From assembly GCA_003223165.1 (NCBI GenBank), contig QHXZ01000027.1, positions 1 to 36,615 on the forward strand: a DNA stretch of 36,615 nt, read 5' to 3'. Shown here piece after piece: positions 8,346 to 19,428 of the stretch (position 1 is its first letter; every line of letters starts with the position of its first letter). The stretch is from Acidobacteriota bacterium (GTDB lineage Bacteria > Acidobacteriota > Polarisedimenticolia > Gp22-AA2). Below the pieces are notes generated by a model, which searched no databases, was not told the origin of the DNA, and saw only the letters and a program-made list of their open reading frames with translations. A program made the translations under genes and the position numbers.

Positions 8346-8439
8346 GCCCGCCCACTCCGCAGAAGAAGCGTCCGGGCGATCGTAGTGACGACGGGTCCGC
8401 GGCCACGCGGCGAGACGAGGACGCAGGAGGACCGTCACC

Positions 8440-9690
<1,251 letters not shown>

Positions 9691-9715
9691 AGGCTCCAGG
9701 GACGGGGGAGAGAGG

Positions 9716-10642
9716 ATGCGCAGAAAGGTCTCGATCATCGGCGCCGGCAACGTGGGCGCCTCGGCGGCGGAGAGGATCGCGCTGCGCCGCCTGGCGGACG
9801 TCGTGATGGTGGACATCATCGAGGGGCTGCCGCAGGGGAAGGCCCTCGATCTCAACGAGGCGGGACCGGTCGACGGCTACGACGCCCGCTTCACGGGCAG
9901 CAACGGCTACGAGGCCACGAAGGGGTCCGACATCGTGGTGATCACGTCGGGGCTGCCGCGCAAGCCGGGCATGAGCCGTGACGACCTCCTGATGAAGAAC
10001 TTCGAGATCGTCAAGTCGGTGACCGAGCAGGTAGCGCGCCAGTCACCACGGGCCGTGCTGATCGTGGTGAGCAACCCGCTCGACGCCATGGCCTACACGG
10101 CCCTGAAGGTGAGCGGCTTCCCGCGCGAGCGCGTGCTGGGGATGGCGGGCGTGCTGGATTCGGCGCGCATGCGGTTCTTCATCGCCGAGGCGCTCGGCGT
10201 GTCGGTCGAGAACACCCATGCCTTCGTGCTCGGGGGACATGGCGACACCATGGTCCCGCTGCCGCGCTATTCCACCGTGGCGGGCATCCCCATCACCGAG
10301 CTGCTCACCAAGGAGGCCATCGACGCGATCGTGCAGCGCACGCGCGACGGCGGCATCGAGGTCGTCAACCTGCTCAAGAGCGGCAGCGCCTACTACGCTC
10401 CGGCCAGCTCGATCGTGCAGATGGTCCAGGCGATCCTGCTCGATGAGCACCGCATCCTGCCCTGCGCCGTCTACCTTCAGGGCGAGTACGGCTACCGTGA
10501 CCTGTTCGTCGGGGTGCCGGCGCGCCTCGGCGCCGGTGGGCTCGAGAAGGTGGTGGAGATCACGCTCGCCGCCGAGGAGAAGGCGGCGCTCGATCGCTCC
10601 GCCGCCGCGGTGCGCGAGTCGGTCTCGAAGCTGGCCGTCTAG
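9716..10642 (+). CDS. mdh: Malate dehydrogenase (LDH-like type)
   Basis: NAD-dependent oxidation of malate to oxaloacetate in the TCA cycle. The protein is 308 residues, typical for the lactate-dehydrogenase-like malate dehydrogenases. Visible features are the Rossmann GAGNVG near the N-terminus, the Asp of [15 protein letters not shown], the mobile-loop [14 protein letters not shown] with Arg residues that favour dicarboxylic acids, [20 protein letters not shown] and the catalytic His in [14 protein letters not shown] 9716 follows GGGGGAGAGAGG by a few bases; an in-frame ATG at 9665 lies inside icd and is not needed. It sits 25 bases after icd and points toward the convergent dacB gene, with 31 bases between the two stops and no clear terminator hairpin there. 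Confidence 0.96.
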   Translation: MRRKVSIIGAGNVGASAAERIALRRLADVVMVDIIEGLPQGKALDLNEAGPVDGYDARFTGSNGYEATKGSDIVVITSGLPRKPGMSRDDLLMKNFEIVKSVTEQVARQSPRAVLIVVSNPLDAMAYTALKVSGFPRERVLGMAGVLDSARMRFFIAEALGVSVENTHAFVLGGHGDTMVPLPRYSTVAGIPITELLTKEAIDAIVQRTRDGGIEVVNLLKSGSAYYAPASSIVQMVQAILLDEHRILPCAVYLQGEYGYRDLFVGVPARLGAGGLEKVVEITLAAEEKAALDRSAAAVRESVSKLAV

Positions 10643-10673
10643 GGCGGATGGGGGGCGCGGCGCGAACGGGCTT

Positions 10674-12281
10674 TCAGCGCCCGGTGCCGTCCGGGAGGGG
10701 AGCGAGGTCGGCGTCCTGGCTGCCGACCAACTCGTCGATGACCCGATCGATGGCCCGGTGCACCGCCTCGATCGATCCGCGCGGCTGGTTGGCCAGGAAG
10801 GCGAACGCGAACTCGCGCCCGTCGCGATTCGCGGCGTATCCCGCCAGCGACAAGGCTCCCGCGATCCGCCCGGTCTTGGCGCGCACCCGTCTCTTCGCGG
10901 CCTCCCCGCCAAACCGCTCGTCGAGCGTTCCATCCACCCCCCCCACGGGGAAAGACGCCTCCATCTCGGGCCCCAGCTCGAAGTCCGCGTGCACCCGCGC
11001 CAGCAACTCGGCGAGGAGCCGCGCCGGGACCCGGTCCTCGTCCGAGAGCCCCGAGCCGTCGGCGAGCGTCGCGCGCGCGGCGTCGAGGCCGGCGCCGGAG
11101 AGGTAGGTCCGAATCACCTCCAGGCCGTTGGCGGTGGTGCCAGGGACGTCGACAAATTGCGCCCCCAGCGTCTTGACGAGAGCCTCCGCCATGAAATTGT
11201 TGCTGTTCTTGTTCATGTCGCGCACCAGGGAGGCGAGCGGCCGTGACTCGTGGCGGTACAGCTCGCGTGCCGTGTCGGGGACGACCGCCACGGTCAGCGC
11301 GCCGCGGATCTCGATCCCCTCCCCGCGGGCGATTTCCCGGAAGGCGTGCAGGGCGTAGAGCGCCGGGTCCTCCACCGAACGGTTGTAAGTGACCGGGCCA
11401 CCGCCGCGCCGGATGGTGCCGCTCACCACCAGGGCGTTGCGGCCTCCTTCGAAGGAGCGCGCCACCGCCAGGGATGTGGGGCCGGAGCCGGTCACGGCCC
11501 GGTTCAGCACCTGGAAGTACGAGGCGATCGGCTCGAGGGTCAGGTCCGGCCGCGCGCCGAGAAGCGCCGACGGCTCGATGCGCACCGAGACGACGTTGAA
11601 GTTGCACGACAGGGCACCCACCGGAGCGTTATACCAGGAGTCGGCTGCGGGCGCGGGCCAGCCGAACGGCCTGCGCACGCCATCGAAGTACGACTCGTCC
11701 CCCACCAGATCGCCATTCACGCGCCGCAGCCCCATCGCCGCGAGCCGGTGGGCCATGAGCCACCATGACTCACCGACGAGATCGGGGGCCCCCGATCCCC
11801 GGATGTAGAGGTTGCCGGGGAGATTGCCGTCGGCGTCGATCGGTGCGTCGGCCAGGATGCGGGTCTCGTAGACGAACTCGGGGCGCAGGAGCGCCAGGGC
11901 GGCCGCGCTGGTGAGAATCTTGAGCGTCGAGGCCGGCTTGAGCGCCCGATCGGCGTTCTTGAGCAAGATGGGGCGCTCCTGGGGAAGGAGCAGGATCGCC
12001 ACGCCGGTCTCTTCGGGGTGGAAGACCGGTCCCCGCAGCAGCGCCGCGAGGCGGGCCGCCAGCGGCGGCCCCGGCGAAGCGGGGGTGGTTGACGCCGGCG
12101 GGATCTCGCGCGGCGAGGCGGTCTGCCCGGCCGCTTCCGCCCGCTTGCTCCCGACCAGGATGGATCCGGCGACCAGAAAGACCCAGGCTGCGCGGGCGGC
12201 GGCCCCAAGGTGCGGGCGTACGCACCGGACGGAAGGCGGACCGCAGGGCGTGATCGGCCTTCGGTCGGGGGGACGCGGCAT
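10674..12281 (-). CDS. dacB: D-alanyl-D-alanine carboxypeptidase/endopeptidase (PBP4, peptidase S13)
   Basis: Periplasmic low-molecular-weight penicillin-binding protein that trims or cuts peptidoglycan cross-links. The three active-site motifs are present: SxxK as ASTLK, SxN as NSNNF after MNK, and KTG as RAKTGRIAG. The N-terminus has a long basic region followed by a hydrophobic signal core (WVFLVAGSILVG) and an AEAA cleavage-like site. About 535 residues, including the large insert domain between SxxK and SxN usual for S13 proteins. Start choice: a promoter on this strand (12315-12343) would begin the transcript near 12308, leaving GTG 12305 almost leaderless, whereas ATG 12281 has GGGAG about 11 bases upstream; I prefer ATG 12281. 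It is inverted between mdh and sucC and transcribed divergently from sucC. Confidence 0.93.
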   Translation of the reverse strand: MPRPPDRRPITPCGPPSVRCVRPHLGAAARAAWVFLVAGSILVGSKRAEAAGQTASPREIPPASTTPASPGPPLAARLAALLRGPVFHPEETGVAILLLPQERPILLKNADRALKPASTLKILTSAAALALLRPEFVYETRILADAPIDADGNLPGNLYIRGSGAPDLVGESWWLMAHRLAAMGLRRVNGDLVGDESYFDGVRRPFGWPAPAADSWYNAPVGALSCNFNVVSVRIEPSALLGARPDLTLEPIASYFQVLNRAVTGSGPTSLAVARSFEGGRNALVVSGTIRRGGGPVTYNRSVEDPALYALHAFREIARGEGIEIRGALTVAVVPDTARELYRHESRPLASLVRDMNKNSNNFMAEALVKTLGAQFVDVPGTTANGLEVIRTYLSGAGLDAARATLADGSGLSDEDRVPARLLAELLARVHADFELGPEMEASFPVGGVDGTLDERFGGEAAKRRVRAKTGRIAGALSLAGYAANRDGREFAFAFLANQPRGSIEAVHRAIDRVIDELVGSQDADLAPLPDGTGR

Positions 12282-12314
12282 CGTCGACGAGGCTCCCGTG
12301 GGCACCGCGCCGGC

Positions 12315-12343
12315 ATGGTAGCAAAGCCACGAAAGGCTGTCAA
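12315..12343 (-). promoter_or_regulatory. Predicted sigma70 promoter of dacB
   Basis: On the minus strand: TTGACA (12338-12343), 17-bp spacer, TACCAT (12315-12320). It lies back to back with the sucC promoter; only 5 bases separate the two -35 hexamers, so polymerase binding at one probably hinders the other. Confidence 0.7.
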
Positions 12344-12348
12344 AACAA

Positions 12349-12377
12349 CTGACACGATCTGCGCGCGATGCTATATA
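12349..12377 (+). promoter_or_regulatory. Predicted sigma70 promoter of sucC-sucD-ndk
   Basis: CTGACA at 12349-12354, 17-bp spacer, TATATA at 12372-12377. The transcript would begin near 12384, which rules out the in-frame ATG at 12368 and supports ATG 12401 as the sucC start. Confidence 0.75.
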
Positions 12378-12400
12378 AGGTGCGCCCTGCCGGGGAGCGA

Positions 12401-13564
12401 ATGAAAATACACGAATACCAGGCCAAGCAGATCCTGGCGCGCCACGGTGTTGCGGTGCCGCGTGGCGAGGTCGCGTTCAGCTCCAAGGAGGCGGCGTCGA
12501 TCGCGGGCCGCCTCGGGGGGCGCTGCGTCGTGAAGGCGCAGATTCACGCGGGCGGGCGCGGCAAGGGTGGCGGGGTCCGGATCGCCGCCGACGTCGAGGA
12601 GGCGGAGGCCGTGGCGCGCCAGATGATCGGCATGACCCTGGTCACCCCTCAGACCGGCCCGCAGGGGAAGAAGGTGCGTCGCGTCCTGGTGGAGGAGACT
12701 CTGGAGATCGCGCGCGAGATCTACCTCGGCATCACGCTCGATCGCGCCCGCGGGGTGCCTGTCGTCATGGCGTGCGCGGAGGGCGGAGTGGAGATCGAGG
12801 AGGTCGCGCGCCGGGACCCGGCGGCGATCGTGATCGAGCCGATCGAGCCGCTCCTCGGCCTGCGTCCGTTCCAGGCGCGCAAGCTCGCGTTCGCGCTGGG
12901 CCTGCAGGGCGAGGCGGTGGTGCGCGCAACACCTCTGATGCAATCGCTTGCCAGGGCCTACGAAGATACCGACGCCTCGCTCGCCGAGGTCAACCCGCTG
13001 GTGCTCACCAGGAGCGGGGCGCTGGTGGCCCTGGATGCGAAGATGACGTTCGACGACAACGCCCTCTTCCGGCATCCGGAGATCCGCGAGCTGCGGGACA
13101 AGGACGAGGAGGACCCGCTGGAGGTCGAGGCCTCGGCGCACGCCCTGAACTACATCAAGCTGCAGGGGAGCGTCGGCTGCATGGTCAATGGCGCCGGCCT
13201 CGCGATGGCCACGATGGACCTCATCAAGCTCGTGGGGGGCGAGCCGGCCAATTTCCTCGACGTCGGCGGCGGTGCGACCTCCGAGCAGGTGGCGCAGGCC
13301 TTCCGGATCCTGGTGTCCGACGCCAACGTGAAGGCGTTGTTCATCAACATCTTCGGCGGCATCCTGCGCGTCGACGTCCTGGCCAAGGGGCTGGTGGAGG
13401 CGGCCCGGCAGGTCAATGTGAAGATGCCGATGGTCGCCCGGCTCGAGGGGACGAACGTCGAGGAAGGGCGCCGCATCCTGCGGGAGGCCGGCCTGAGCTT
13501 CACCCTGGCGGAGGGCATGCTCGAAGGGGCGGAGAAGGTCGTCGCGCTGGCCGGAGCACGATGA
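12401..13564 (+). CDS. sucC: Succinyl-CoA synthetase, beta subunit (ADP/GDP-forming)
   Basis: ATP-grasp subunit of succinate-CoA ligase, which interconverts succinyl-CoA and succinate with substrate-level phosphorylation. The 387-residue length matches the family (E. coli 388). It starts [12 protein letters not shown], has the nucleotide-binding [15 protein letters not shown], the EVNPLV metal/phosphate motif, and the C-terminal ligase domain with [19 protein letters not shown] and INIFGGI. ATG 12401 follows GGGGAG at 12392-12397, although the spacing of 3 bases is short. A promoter lies just upstream. The stop overlaps the sucD start by 4 bases (ATGA), giving translational coupling and equal subunit amounts. 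Confidence 0.97.
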   Translation: MKIHEYQAKQILARHGVAVPRGEVAFSSKEAASIAGRLGGRCVVKAQIHAGGRGKGGGVRIAADVEEAEAVARQMIGMTLVTPQTGPQGKKVRRVLVEETLEIAREIYLGITLDRARGVPVVMACAEGGVEIEEVARRDPAAIVIEPIEPLLGLRPFQARKLAFALGLQGEAVVRATPLMQSLARAYEDTDASLAEVNPLVLTRSGALVALDAKMTFDDNALFRHPEIRELRDKDEEDPLEVEASAHALNYIKLQGSVGCMVNGAGLAMATMDLIKLVGGEPANFLDVGGGATSEQVAQAFRILVSDANVKALFINIFGGILRVDVLAKGLVEAARQVNVKMPMVARLEGTNVEEGRRILREAGLSFTLAEGMLEGAEKVVALAGAR

Positions 13565-14430
13565 GCATCCTCGTCGACGAGAAGAGCCGCGTCGTGGTGC
13601 AGGGAATCACCGGCCGCGAGGGGACCTTCCACACCCGACAGTGCCGGGAGTACGGCACGAAGGTGGTGGCCGGCGTCACGCCGGGCCGCGGCGGGATCGT
13701 GCACGAAGGCGTGCCGGTGTTCAACACGGTGAAGGAAGCGGTCGAACACGAGGCCGCCGAGGTTTCGCTCATTTTCGTGCCGCCGGCCTCCGCCGCCGAC
13801 GCCATCCTCGAGGCGGCCGACGCCGGAATCCGACTGGTCGTTTGCATCACCGAGGGGATCCCGGTCTCGGACATGGTGAGGGTGAGAGCCGCGTTGCGGG
13901 GCCGGCCGACGCGCCTCGTCGGTCCGAACTGCCCCGGCATCATCTCGCCTGGGAAGTGCAAGGTCGGCATCATGCCGGGCTACATCCATCGCCCCGGCGC
14001 CGTGGGCGTCGTGTCGCGCAGCGGCACCCTGACCTACGAAGCGGTGGCGCAGCTGGGCCGGCATGGCCTCGGGCAGAGCACGTGCATCGGCATCGGGGGC
14101 GATCCGATCATCGGCACCACGTTCCTCGACGCGTTGCGCCTGTTCCGGGAGGATGGCGGCACCCGGGCCCTGGTGATGATCGGCGAGATCGGCGGCGGCG
14201 CGGAGGAAGAAGCCGCCCGCTACGCCGCCAAGGAGATGCGCATCCCGCTCGTGGCCTTCGTAGCGGGTCAGACCGCGCCTCCAGGGAAAAGGATGGGGCA
14301 CGCCGGAGCGATCATCGCGGGCGGGCACGGCACCGCGGCGGAGAAGATGGCCGCGCTGTCGCAAGCCGGGGTGCACGTGCTCAAGAGTCCCGCCGAGATC
14401 GGCGGCGCCGTGAAACGGCTGCTCGGCTAG
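13561..14430 (+). CDS. sucD: Succinyl-CoA synthetase, alpha subunit
   Basis: CoA-binding subunit of succinate-CoA ligase, 289 residues like the E. coli protein. It begins with [17 protein letters not shown], followed by [10 protein letters not shown], the CoA-binding region, and the [11 protein letters not shown] motif. The phosphorylated histidine is in [14 protein letters not shown]; the first His of this segment is the catalytic one. The gene starts at ATG 13561, overlapping the sucC stop by 4 bases. ndk follows after about 55 bases. The sucC-sucD pair is complete and nothing is odd in the sequence. Confidence 0.97.
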   Translation: MSILVDEKSRVVVQGITGREGTFHTRQCREYGTKVVAGVTPGRGGIVHEGVPVFNTVKEAVEHEAAEVSLIFVPPASAADAILEAADAGIRLVVCITEGIPVSDMVRVRAALRGRPTRLVGPNCPGIISPGKCKVGIMPGYIHRPGAVGVVSRSGTLTYEAVAQLGRHGLGQSTCIGIGGDPIIGTTFLDALRLFREDGGTRALVMIGEIGGGAEEEAARYAAKEMRIPLVAFVAGQTAPPGKRMGHAGAIIAGGHGTAAEKMAALSQAGVHVLKSPAEIGGAVKRLLG

Positions 14431-14485
14431 GAGCCTGTCCATGGGCGGAAGAGGCACGGGAGGCCATGAGGGCATGGGAAAGGTC

Positions 14486-14908
14486 ATGACGGAGCGAACG
14501 CTGGCCATCGTCAAGCCCGACGGGGTCCAGAAGGGACTCGTCGGTGAGGTCGTAAGGCGCTTCGAGGCGGCGGGCCTGAGGGTGATCGCCTTGAAGATGA
14601 TCCGCCTCGATGCCGAGCGTGCCGGCGGGTTCTATCACGTGCATCGCGAGCGGCCATTCTTCTCGTCGCTGGTTACGTTCATGACCTCCGGGCCGATCGT
14701 GCCGATGGTGCTGGAAGGGGAAGGGGCGATTGCCGCGGTGCGCCGGATCATGGGGGCGACGGACCCCGCCAAGGCCGACCCCGGCACCATCCGCAAGGAC
14801 TTCGCGTCGTCGATCGAACGCAACATCGTGCACGGTTCCGACGCGCCGGCGACCGCCAGCTTCGAGGTCGGGTATTTCTTCAGCGCCCTCGAGATGCAAC
14901 CCCGCTGA
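14486..14908 (+). CDS. ndk: Nucleoside diphosphate kinase
   Basis: Moves the terminal phosphate from ATP to other nucleoside diphosphates. The protein is 140 residues, typical for the family (E. coli 143). It starts [16 protein letters not shown], has the conserved REKPFF-like segment (RERPFFSSL), MVLEGEGAI, the GATDP and the active-site His in [11 protein letters not shown] 14486 fits the family N-terminus and follows a GGGAAAGG stretch closely; in-frame ATGs at 14441 and 14474 would add unlikely residues. Its place right after sucCD is sensible: succinyl-CoA synthetase produces an NTP and Ndk can equilibrate it with ATP. The MsbA-like gene begins 7 bases after the stop. Confidence 0.96.
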   Translation: MTERTLAIVKPDGVQKGLVGEVVRRFEAAGLRVIALKMIRLDAERAGGFYHVHRERPFFSSLVTFMTSGPIVPMVLEGEGAIAAVRRIMGATDPAKADPGTIRKDFASSIERNIVHGSDAPATASFEVGYFFSALEMQPR

Positions 14909-14914
14909 GCGGCG

Positions 14915-16786
14915 ATGAAGGATCTCGCCCGCCTGCTGCGCTACGTCCGGCCCTACGTGAGACGTCTGGCAGCGGCCGTCGTCTGCTCGGGGCTCGTCTC
15001 CCTCGCTTACCTCGGCCTGTTCAGCCTCATCCAGCCGATCTTCGATCAGGTCTTCGCGCGCAACGTGGTCGGGCCGGCCGCCACGGGCGGCAAGATCCAG
15101 CTCCTCGACGAGACCCGCCGCCTGATCGGCGCCGGCGGCCGGACCTTCGCGCCGCTCGCCTCTCTCGCGTCCCGGATCGGCGAAGGGTCGGCCGGCACGG
15201 GGCTGCTGGTGGCGCTCCTGCTGGTGGTGCTGTTCCTCTTCAAGGGTTTGTTCACCTACCTCTCTGAGTACTTCACGCGCTGGACGGGACTGCAGGCGGT
15301 CCTGGATCTGCGCCGGGATCTCTACGCCCGCATCCACCGTCAATCGCCCGCCTTCTTCTCGGAGCACCCGACCGGCCTCCTGATCGCCCGCGTGATGAAC
15401 GACGTGGGCCGCATCCAACGCACCGTCTCGGGAGACCTCGCCGAGATCTTTCGTCTCGTGGCGATCGTCCTGGGCCAGGCCGTCTGGCTGTTCTATCTCA
15501 ACGCCCGCCTGGCCGCCTTCTGCCTGGTGCTGCTGCCGCTCATCCTCCACCCGGTCGCCCGCTTCGGGAGCCGCCTCAAGGTCACGAGCCGCCGCAGCCA
15601 GGAGCGCCTGGGCGATGCGGTCAGCATCATGAAGGAGGGACTCGCCGCGACGCGCGTGGTGCAGGCCTTCGGCATGGAAGAGTTCGAGATCGAACGCTTC
15701 AGCGCCGCGCTGAGCAGGATGCAGCGGGCCGAGAAACGCGCGGCGCGGCTCCTCTCCTTGAGCGGCCCGGTCCTGGAGCTGATGGGCGCCGTCGGCGGCG
15801 CCATCCTCATCTGGTACGCGGTGCTGCGCATCAACTCGGGAAAGCTCTCACCGGGCGAGTTCGCCACCTTCGTCGCCGCGCTCTTCATGATCTACACCTC
15901 GATCAAGAACCTGGTGAAGATCTACAACGAGGTGCAGCAGTCGATGGCCTCGGCGCGAAGGGTCTTCGAAATCATGGATCTCGAGAACCGCATCCGCGAG
16001 AAGCCCGACGCCATAGAGCTGCCGGCGTTCCGCGAGCGGATCGAATTCCGCGGCGTCCACTTCGCCTACGGCCAGGCCCCCGTCCTGCGCGGCATCGACC
16101 TGACCGTGCCGGCCGGCCAGGTCGTCGCCCTCGTCGGGCCGAGCGGAGCGGGAAAGTCGACGCTGGTCAACCTGCTGTCGCGCTTCTACGATGTGACGCA
16201 GGGGGCCGTGCTCATCGACGGCCACGATGTGCGCGACGTGACGCTGGCATCGCTGCGCCGGCAGATAGGGCTCGTCACGCAGGAAGTGCTCCTGTTCGAC
16301 GACACCGTCCGCAACAACATCGCCTACGGCCGTACGGACATCCCGCTGGAGCGTGTCGTCGAGGCGGCGCGTGCCGCCTACGCCGACACCTTCATACGCG
16401 CCCTCCCCCACGGCTACGACACGCGGCTGGGTGAGGCGGCCCACCGGCTTTCCCTCGGGCAACGGCAACGGCTCTCGATCGCCCGGGCCATCCTCAAGGA
16501 CTCTCCGATCCTGATCCTGGACGAGGCCACCTCCTCGCTCGACATGGAATCCGAGGCGGAGGTGCAGGGCGCCCTGCAGAACCTCATCGCAGGGAGGACC
16601 GTGTTTGTCATCGCCCACCGGATCTCGACGGTGCGGCGCGCCGACACGATTCTCGTCCTGGAGGGCGGGATGATCGTCGAGCGCGGTCCGCACCCGGACC
16701 TCCTGGAGCGCAAGGGCCTGTACGCGCGGCTGCACGCCCTGCAGTTCCGCGACACGGAGCCGGCACCGGAGGCCTCGGCGCTCTGA
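14915..16786 (+). CDS. ABC transporter with fused permease and ATPase (MsbA-like lipid flippase)
   Basis: A half-transporter of 623 residues with an N-terminal membrane domain (about 1-340, six predicted helices) and a C-terminal ATPase. Walker A is GPSGAGKST near residue 407-415, the Q-loop lies in IGLVTQEVLLFDDTV, the signature is LSLGQRQRLSIARA near 510 (third position Leu instead of Gly), Walker B with D-loop is ILILDEATSSLD, and the switch His is in FVIAHR. The closest functional class is MsbA, which flips lipid A-core across the inner membrane; the following GT39, PAP2 and glycosyltransferase genes support an envelope-lipid job. A multidrug exporter is the main alternative. ATG 14915 has only a weak ribosome site and may depend on translation from ndk. 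Confidence 0.9.
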   Translation: MKDLARLLRYVRPYVRRLAAAVVCSGLVSLAYLGLFSLIQPIFDQVFARNVVGPAATGGKIQLLDETRRLIGAGGRTFAPLASLASRIGEGSAGTGLLVALLLVVLFLFKGLFTYLSEYFTRWTGLQAVLDLRRDLYARIHRQSPAFFSEHPTGLLIARVMNDVGRIQRTVSGDLAEIFRLVAIVLGQAVWLFYLNARLAAFCLVLLPLILHPVARFGSRLKVTSRRSQERLGDAVSIMKEGLAATRVVQAFGMEEFEIERFSAALSRMQRAEKRAARLLSLSGPVLELMGAVGGAILIWYAVLRINSGKLSPGEFATFVAALFMIYTSIKNLVKIYNEVQQSMASARRVFEIMDLENRIREKPDAIELPAFRERIEFRGVHFAYGQAPVLRGIDLTVPAGQVVALVGPSGAGKSTLVNLLSRFYDVTQGAVLIDGHDVRDVTLASLRRQIGLVTQEVLLFDDTVRNNIAYGRTDIPLERVVEAARAAYADTFIRALPHGYDTRLGEAAHRLSLGQRQRLSIARAILKDSPILILDEATSSLDMESEAEVQGALQNLIAGRTVFVIAHRISTVRRADTILVLEGGMIVERGPHPDLLERKGLYARLHALQFRDTEPAPEASAL

Positions 16787-16819
16787 ACGCGGGTACCCGC
16801 CCCTCCGGGAGCACGGTCG

Positions 16820-18478
16820 ATGGTGTCCTTGAAGGTCCGCATCTTCAGCACCGACCGCCGTTGTCTCCTGCTGGTGGTCCCGCTGGCCCTCCTGCTCTTC
16901 TCCCTCGATCTGGGCGGACGCGATCTCTGGGCACCGGATGAGCCGCGCACCGGGGAGGTCGTGCGCGAGATCCTGCTGACCGGTTCCTGGGTCGTCCTGC
17001 ACGACAACGGCCTGCCGTACGTCGAGAAGCCGCCGCTCTACTTCTGGATCGCGGCCGCCCTCGCCCGCGCCGCGGGGGAGGTCACCGAGCTGACGGTGCG
17101 CCTGCCTGCCAGCCTGGCGGGGCTCCTGGGTGCGGTCTGCCTCTTCGCGCTCGGGCGTGGCCTGTTCGGCCGGCGCACGGGTGCCCTGTCCGCGATCGTC
17201 CTGATCACCACGCAGAAGTACTTCATGGAGGCGCGCTGGGCGCACCCGGACATGCTCTGGACGCTTCTCCTGATCTTCTCCTGCCTGGCCTTCCACCAGG
17301 CCCACCGTGCGGAAGGCGATCGGCGCTGGCTCGCCGCCTTCTATCTGGGGCTGGGGCTCGCCACGCTCACCAAGGGACCCCTCGGCCTGCTCCTGCCCTT
17401 GGCCGCGGTGGCGGTGTTCCTCGCTTCGTGCCGGGATCTCCCGTTCCTGCGCCGCGCCGGGTTGCCCTGGGGCCTGCCGCTGGCCGTGGCGCCTGCCGCC
17501 CTCTGGCTCGGCGCCTACCACGCGGCCTCGGGGGGCGCCTTCCCGGTCGGGGAGGCCATCGCCCGCATGCTTGAGCGCTTCACGCGCGGGCTGCACCATC
17601 CCCGCCCCTTCCTGCATACCCTGACGAGCCTGCCTCTCGATACGCTGCCCTGGCTCGTCCTCCTCCCGGCGGCGCTGGCGCTCACCTTTCCACGCCGCGG
17701 CGGCCGCGGTGACCGGGAGGTCGCCTACATCTACTCGTGGATCGCGGTGATCCTCGCCGTCTTCACCTTCTCGGCCGAGAAGCGCGGCGTCTATCTGCTG
17801 CCGCTCCTGCCGTTGCTGGCGCTCCTCATCGGCCGTCTCTGGGACACGGCCCTCCTCGGCTGGGAGCCATCGCCGCTCGACGGGCCGATCGCCTGGTCGC
17901 TCGCCGGGGGCCTTCTGCTGGCGGCGGGGGCCACGGTGATCCTCCTGCCCCGGATCGCCCGGGAGGCGCCGGCGCTGCACCACCCCGCCGCGATCCTGGC
18001 CGCCGCCGCGCTGCTCGGGCTCGCCGCCGCGCTGGCCGTCCTGCGCCGTTGGGGCGGCGGGGCGGCGCTTGGGGTCTTCGGCGCCGGCCTCGTCGTCTGC
18101 TACCTGACCATCGCGCTCACCATCCTCCCGGCGCTCGATCGCTACAAGTCGGCGCGACCGTTCTGCGCGCGTGTCGCGGCGCTCGCCGGGGCCGCCCCGC
18201 TCGCGATGTATCCCGACTATCACGCGGCGTACGTGTTCTACACGCGACGCTTCATCCGGGTGCTCCCGGATCGGCCGGCGCTGGCGGCTTTCCTGGGGTC
18301 GGGGGAGAGGGTCTTCTGCCTGATCGAGGACGACCGTTTCGAGGTCGAGCGTCGCATGCTCGGCATCCCCCTCCAGGTGGTCGATCGGGAGCGGGTGGGT
18401 CATCGTGGCATGCTGCTGGTGTCGGCCGGCGCCGCTTCCTCCCCGGACGAGGGAGCCGCTCGGGGCGGGGCTCCATGA
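16820..18478 (+). CDS. Membrane glycosyltransferase, GT39/ArnT-like (first copy)
   Basis: A multi-pass inner-membrane glycosyltransferase of 552 residues related to ArnT and protein O-mannosyltransferases. These enzymes take a sugar from a polyprenyl-phosphate carrier and transfer it, on the periplasmic side, to lipid A or protein. The first periplasmic loop has the catalytic-type Asp/Glu in [14 protein letters not shown], followed by EKPPLYFW, both hallmark motifs. About 11-12 hydrophobic helices are visible up to about residue 450, with a smaller soluble C-terminal part. ATG 16820 has GGGAG at 16806-16810. A paralogue lies at 22055-23707. The stop overlaps the PAP2 gene start (ATGA), so the two are coupled. 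Acceptor and sugar cannot be read from the sequence. Confidence 0.88.
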   Translation: MVSLKVRIFSTDRRCLLLVVPLALLLFSLDLGGRDLWAPDEPRTGEVVREILLTGSWVVLHDNGLPYVEKPPLYFWIAAALARAAGEVTELTVRLPASLAGLLGAVCLFALGRGLFGRRTGALSAIVLITTQKYFMEARWAHPDMLWTLLLIFSCLAFHQAHRAEGDRRWLAAFYLGLGLATLTKGPLGLLLPLAAVAVFLASCRDLPFLRRAGLPWGLPLAVAPAALWLGAYHAASGGAFPVGEAIARMLERFTRGLHHPRPFLHTLTSLPLDTLPWLVLLPAALALTFPRRGGRGDREVAYIYSWIAVILAVFTFSAEKRGVYLLPLLPLLALLIGRLWDTALLGWEPSPLDGPIAWSLAGGLLLAAGATVILLPRIAREAPALHHPAAILAAAALLGLAAALAVLRRWGGGAALGVFGAGLVVCYLTIALTILPALDRYKSARPFCARVAALAGAAPLAMYPDYHAAYVFYTRRFIRVLPDRPALAAFLGSGERVFCLIEDDRFEVERRMLGIPLQVVDRERVGHRGMLLVSAGAASSPDEGAARGGAP

Positions 18479-19428
18479 GGTCGGGAGCGGCCGCAAGGCC
18501 CCCTCTCCTTCTTCGGCCTTGTGCCGCGCTCCTGCTGTCTCTTTTCTGTCCGCAGGCGACGACCGTCCGCGCGGCGGCGGAGCGGGTCGAGCCCGATCCC
18601 TCCCCTCTGCCCGCCCCCGGGCAGGAGCAAGGATCGGCGCCCGCGCTAGGCCACCGGCAGGGCTCGGAGGCGCCGCTCGAGTGGAGACAGGTCGGGCGGG
18701 ACGCGCGGTACGTTTTCGGCCGCCCGTTCCACCTGGATCGGGAGGGTTGGACGAAGGTCGCGTGGGTCCTGGGGACCGGGGCGGCCCTGTACGCCGCGCG
18801 GGAGGATGTCCGCGAAGCGGCGCAGCGCAACCGTACGCGCTCTCGCGATGCGTTCCTCCAGGACGTCCGGACGATGGGCAAGGGAGCGGCGGTGCCGATC
18901 GTCGCCCTCGGCTTCTACCTGACCGGCGCCGCCCGCGATTCCGGGTACGACAAAGAGACCGCGGCCCTGTTGATGGAGAACCTCGCCTTCGCCGCGACGA
19001 TCACGGGTGTCGGTCAGAGGGTGCTGACCACCGAACGGCCGGAGCGGGGGACGAAGGTGCGGCTCTTGGGCGGTCCGGGCCACAGCGTCTCCGGCGACGT
19101 GACCGTCGCGGCCTCGTTGCTGGCTCCGATCATCGAGCGCCACCTCCTGATCGAGGGCGACGACACGCGCGCCGTGAGGTTCTGGAAGCGCTTCGGCGCC
19201 TGGGGGCTGTACGGGGGGGCAGGTCTCGTGGCCTACCAGCGGAACAACCAGGACCGGCACTGGCTGCCGGACGTCTACTTCGGCTACGCCAACGCGCTGA
19301 CCGTGGGGCGCCTGCTGGTCGATTCCCACCGGGGTGGCCGCGCCTGGCGGCGTCCTCAGCGCGTGTCGATCGACGCGGCGCCCGGCGGCCTGCGCATCTC
19401 CTGGGGACCGCCCGTGCCTTCGGAGTGA
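18475..19428 (+). CDS. PAP2-superfamily phosphatase-like exported protein with altered motifs
   Basis: A 317-residue protein with an N-terminal signal segment ([14 protein letters not shown]), a Pro/Gly/Gln-rich linker, and a PAP2 (type 2 phosphatidic acid phosphatase) domain. Motif III is well kept ([11 protein letters not shown]: Arg, nucleophile-type His, Asp), except that the usual Ser is Gln. Motif I keeps the RP of TTERPERG, but the expected Lys appears to be Gln. Motif II is GPGHSVSGD instead of PSGH. Catalysis is therefore plausible but uncertain. Known relatives remove phosphate from lipid A, undecaprenyl diphosphate or phosphatidate at the periplasmic face; being coupled to the GT39 gene (ATGA overlap) suits a lipid-phosphate role. 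Its last 73 bases overlap the convergent GT2 gene. Confidence 0.8.
   Translation: MRSGAAARPPLLLRPCAALLLSLFCPQATTVRAAAERVEPDPSPLPAPGQEQGSAPALGHRQGSEAPLEWRQVGRDARYVFGRPFHLDREGWTKVAWVLGTGAALYAAREDVREAAQRNRTRSRDAFLQDVRTMGKGAAVPIVALGFYLTGAARDSGYDKETAALLMENLAFAATITGVGQRVLTTERPERGTKVRLLGGPGHSVSGDVTVAASLLAPIIERHLLIEGDDTRAVRFWKRFGAWGLYGGAGLVAYQRNNQDRHWLPDVYFGYANALTVGRLLVDSHRGGRAWRRPQRVSIDAAPGGLRISWGPPVPSE

Noticed and set aside
12368-12400. ATG 12368 as the sucC start
   Set aside because: It lies upstream of the predicted -10 at 12372-12377 and adds residues absent from SucC proteins.
16789-16800. Perfect palindrome GCGGGTACCCGC after the MsbA-like gene
   Set aside because: No loop and no T-run, so it is not a convincing terminator; one copy only, expected by chance in GC-rich DNA.
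15848-18496. 882-codon minus-strand frame opposite the MsbA-like and GT39 genes
   Set aside because: Rich in Arg, Gly, Glu and Gln with no domain; both plus-strand genes are well supported.
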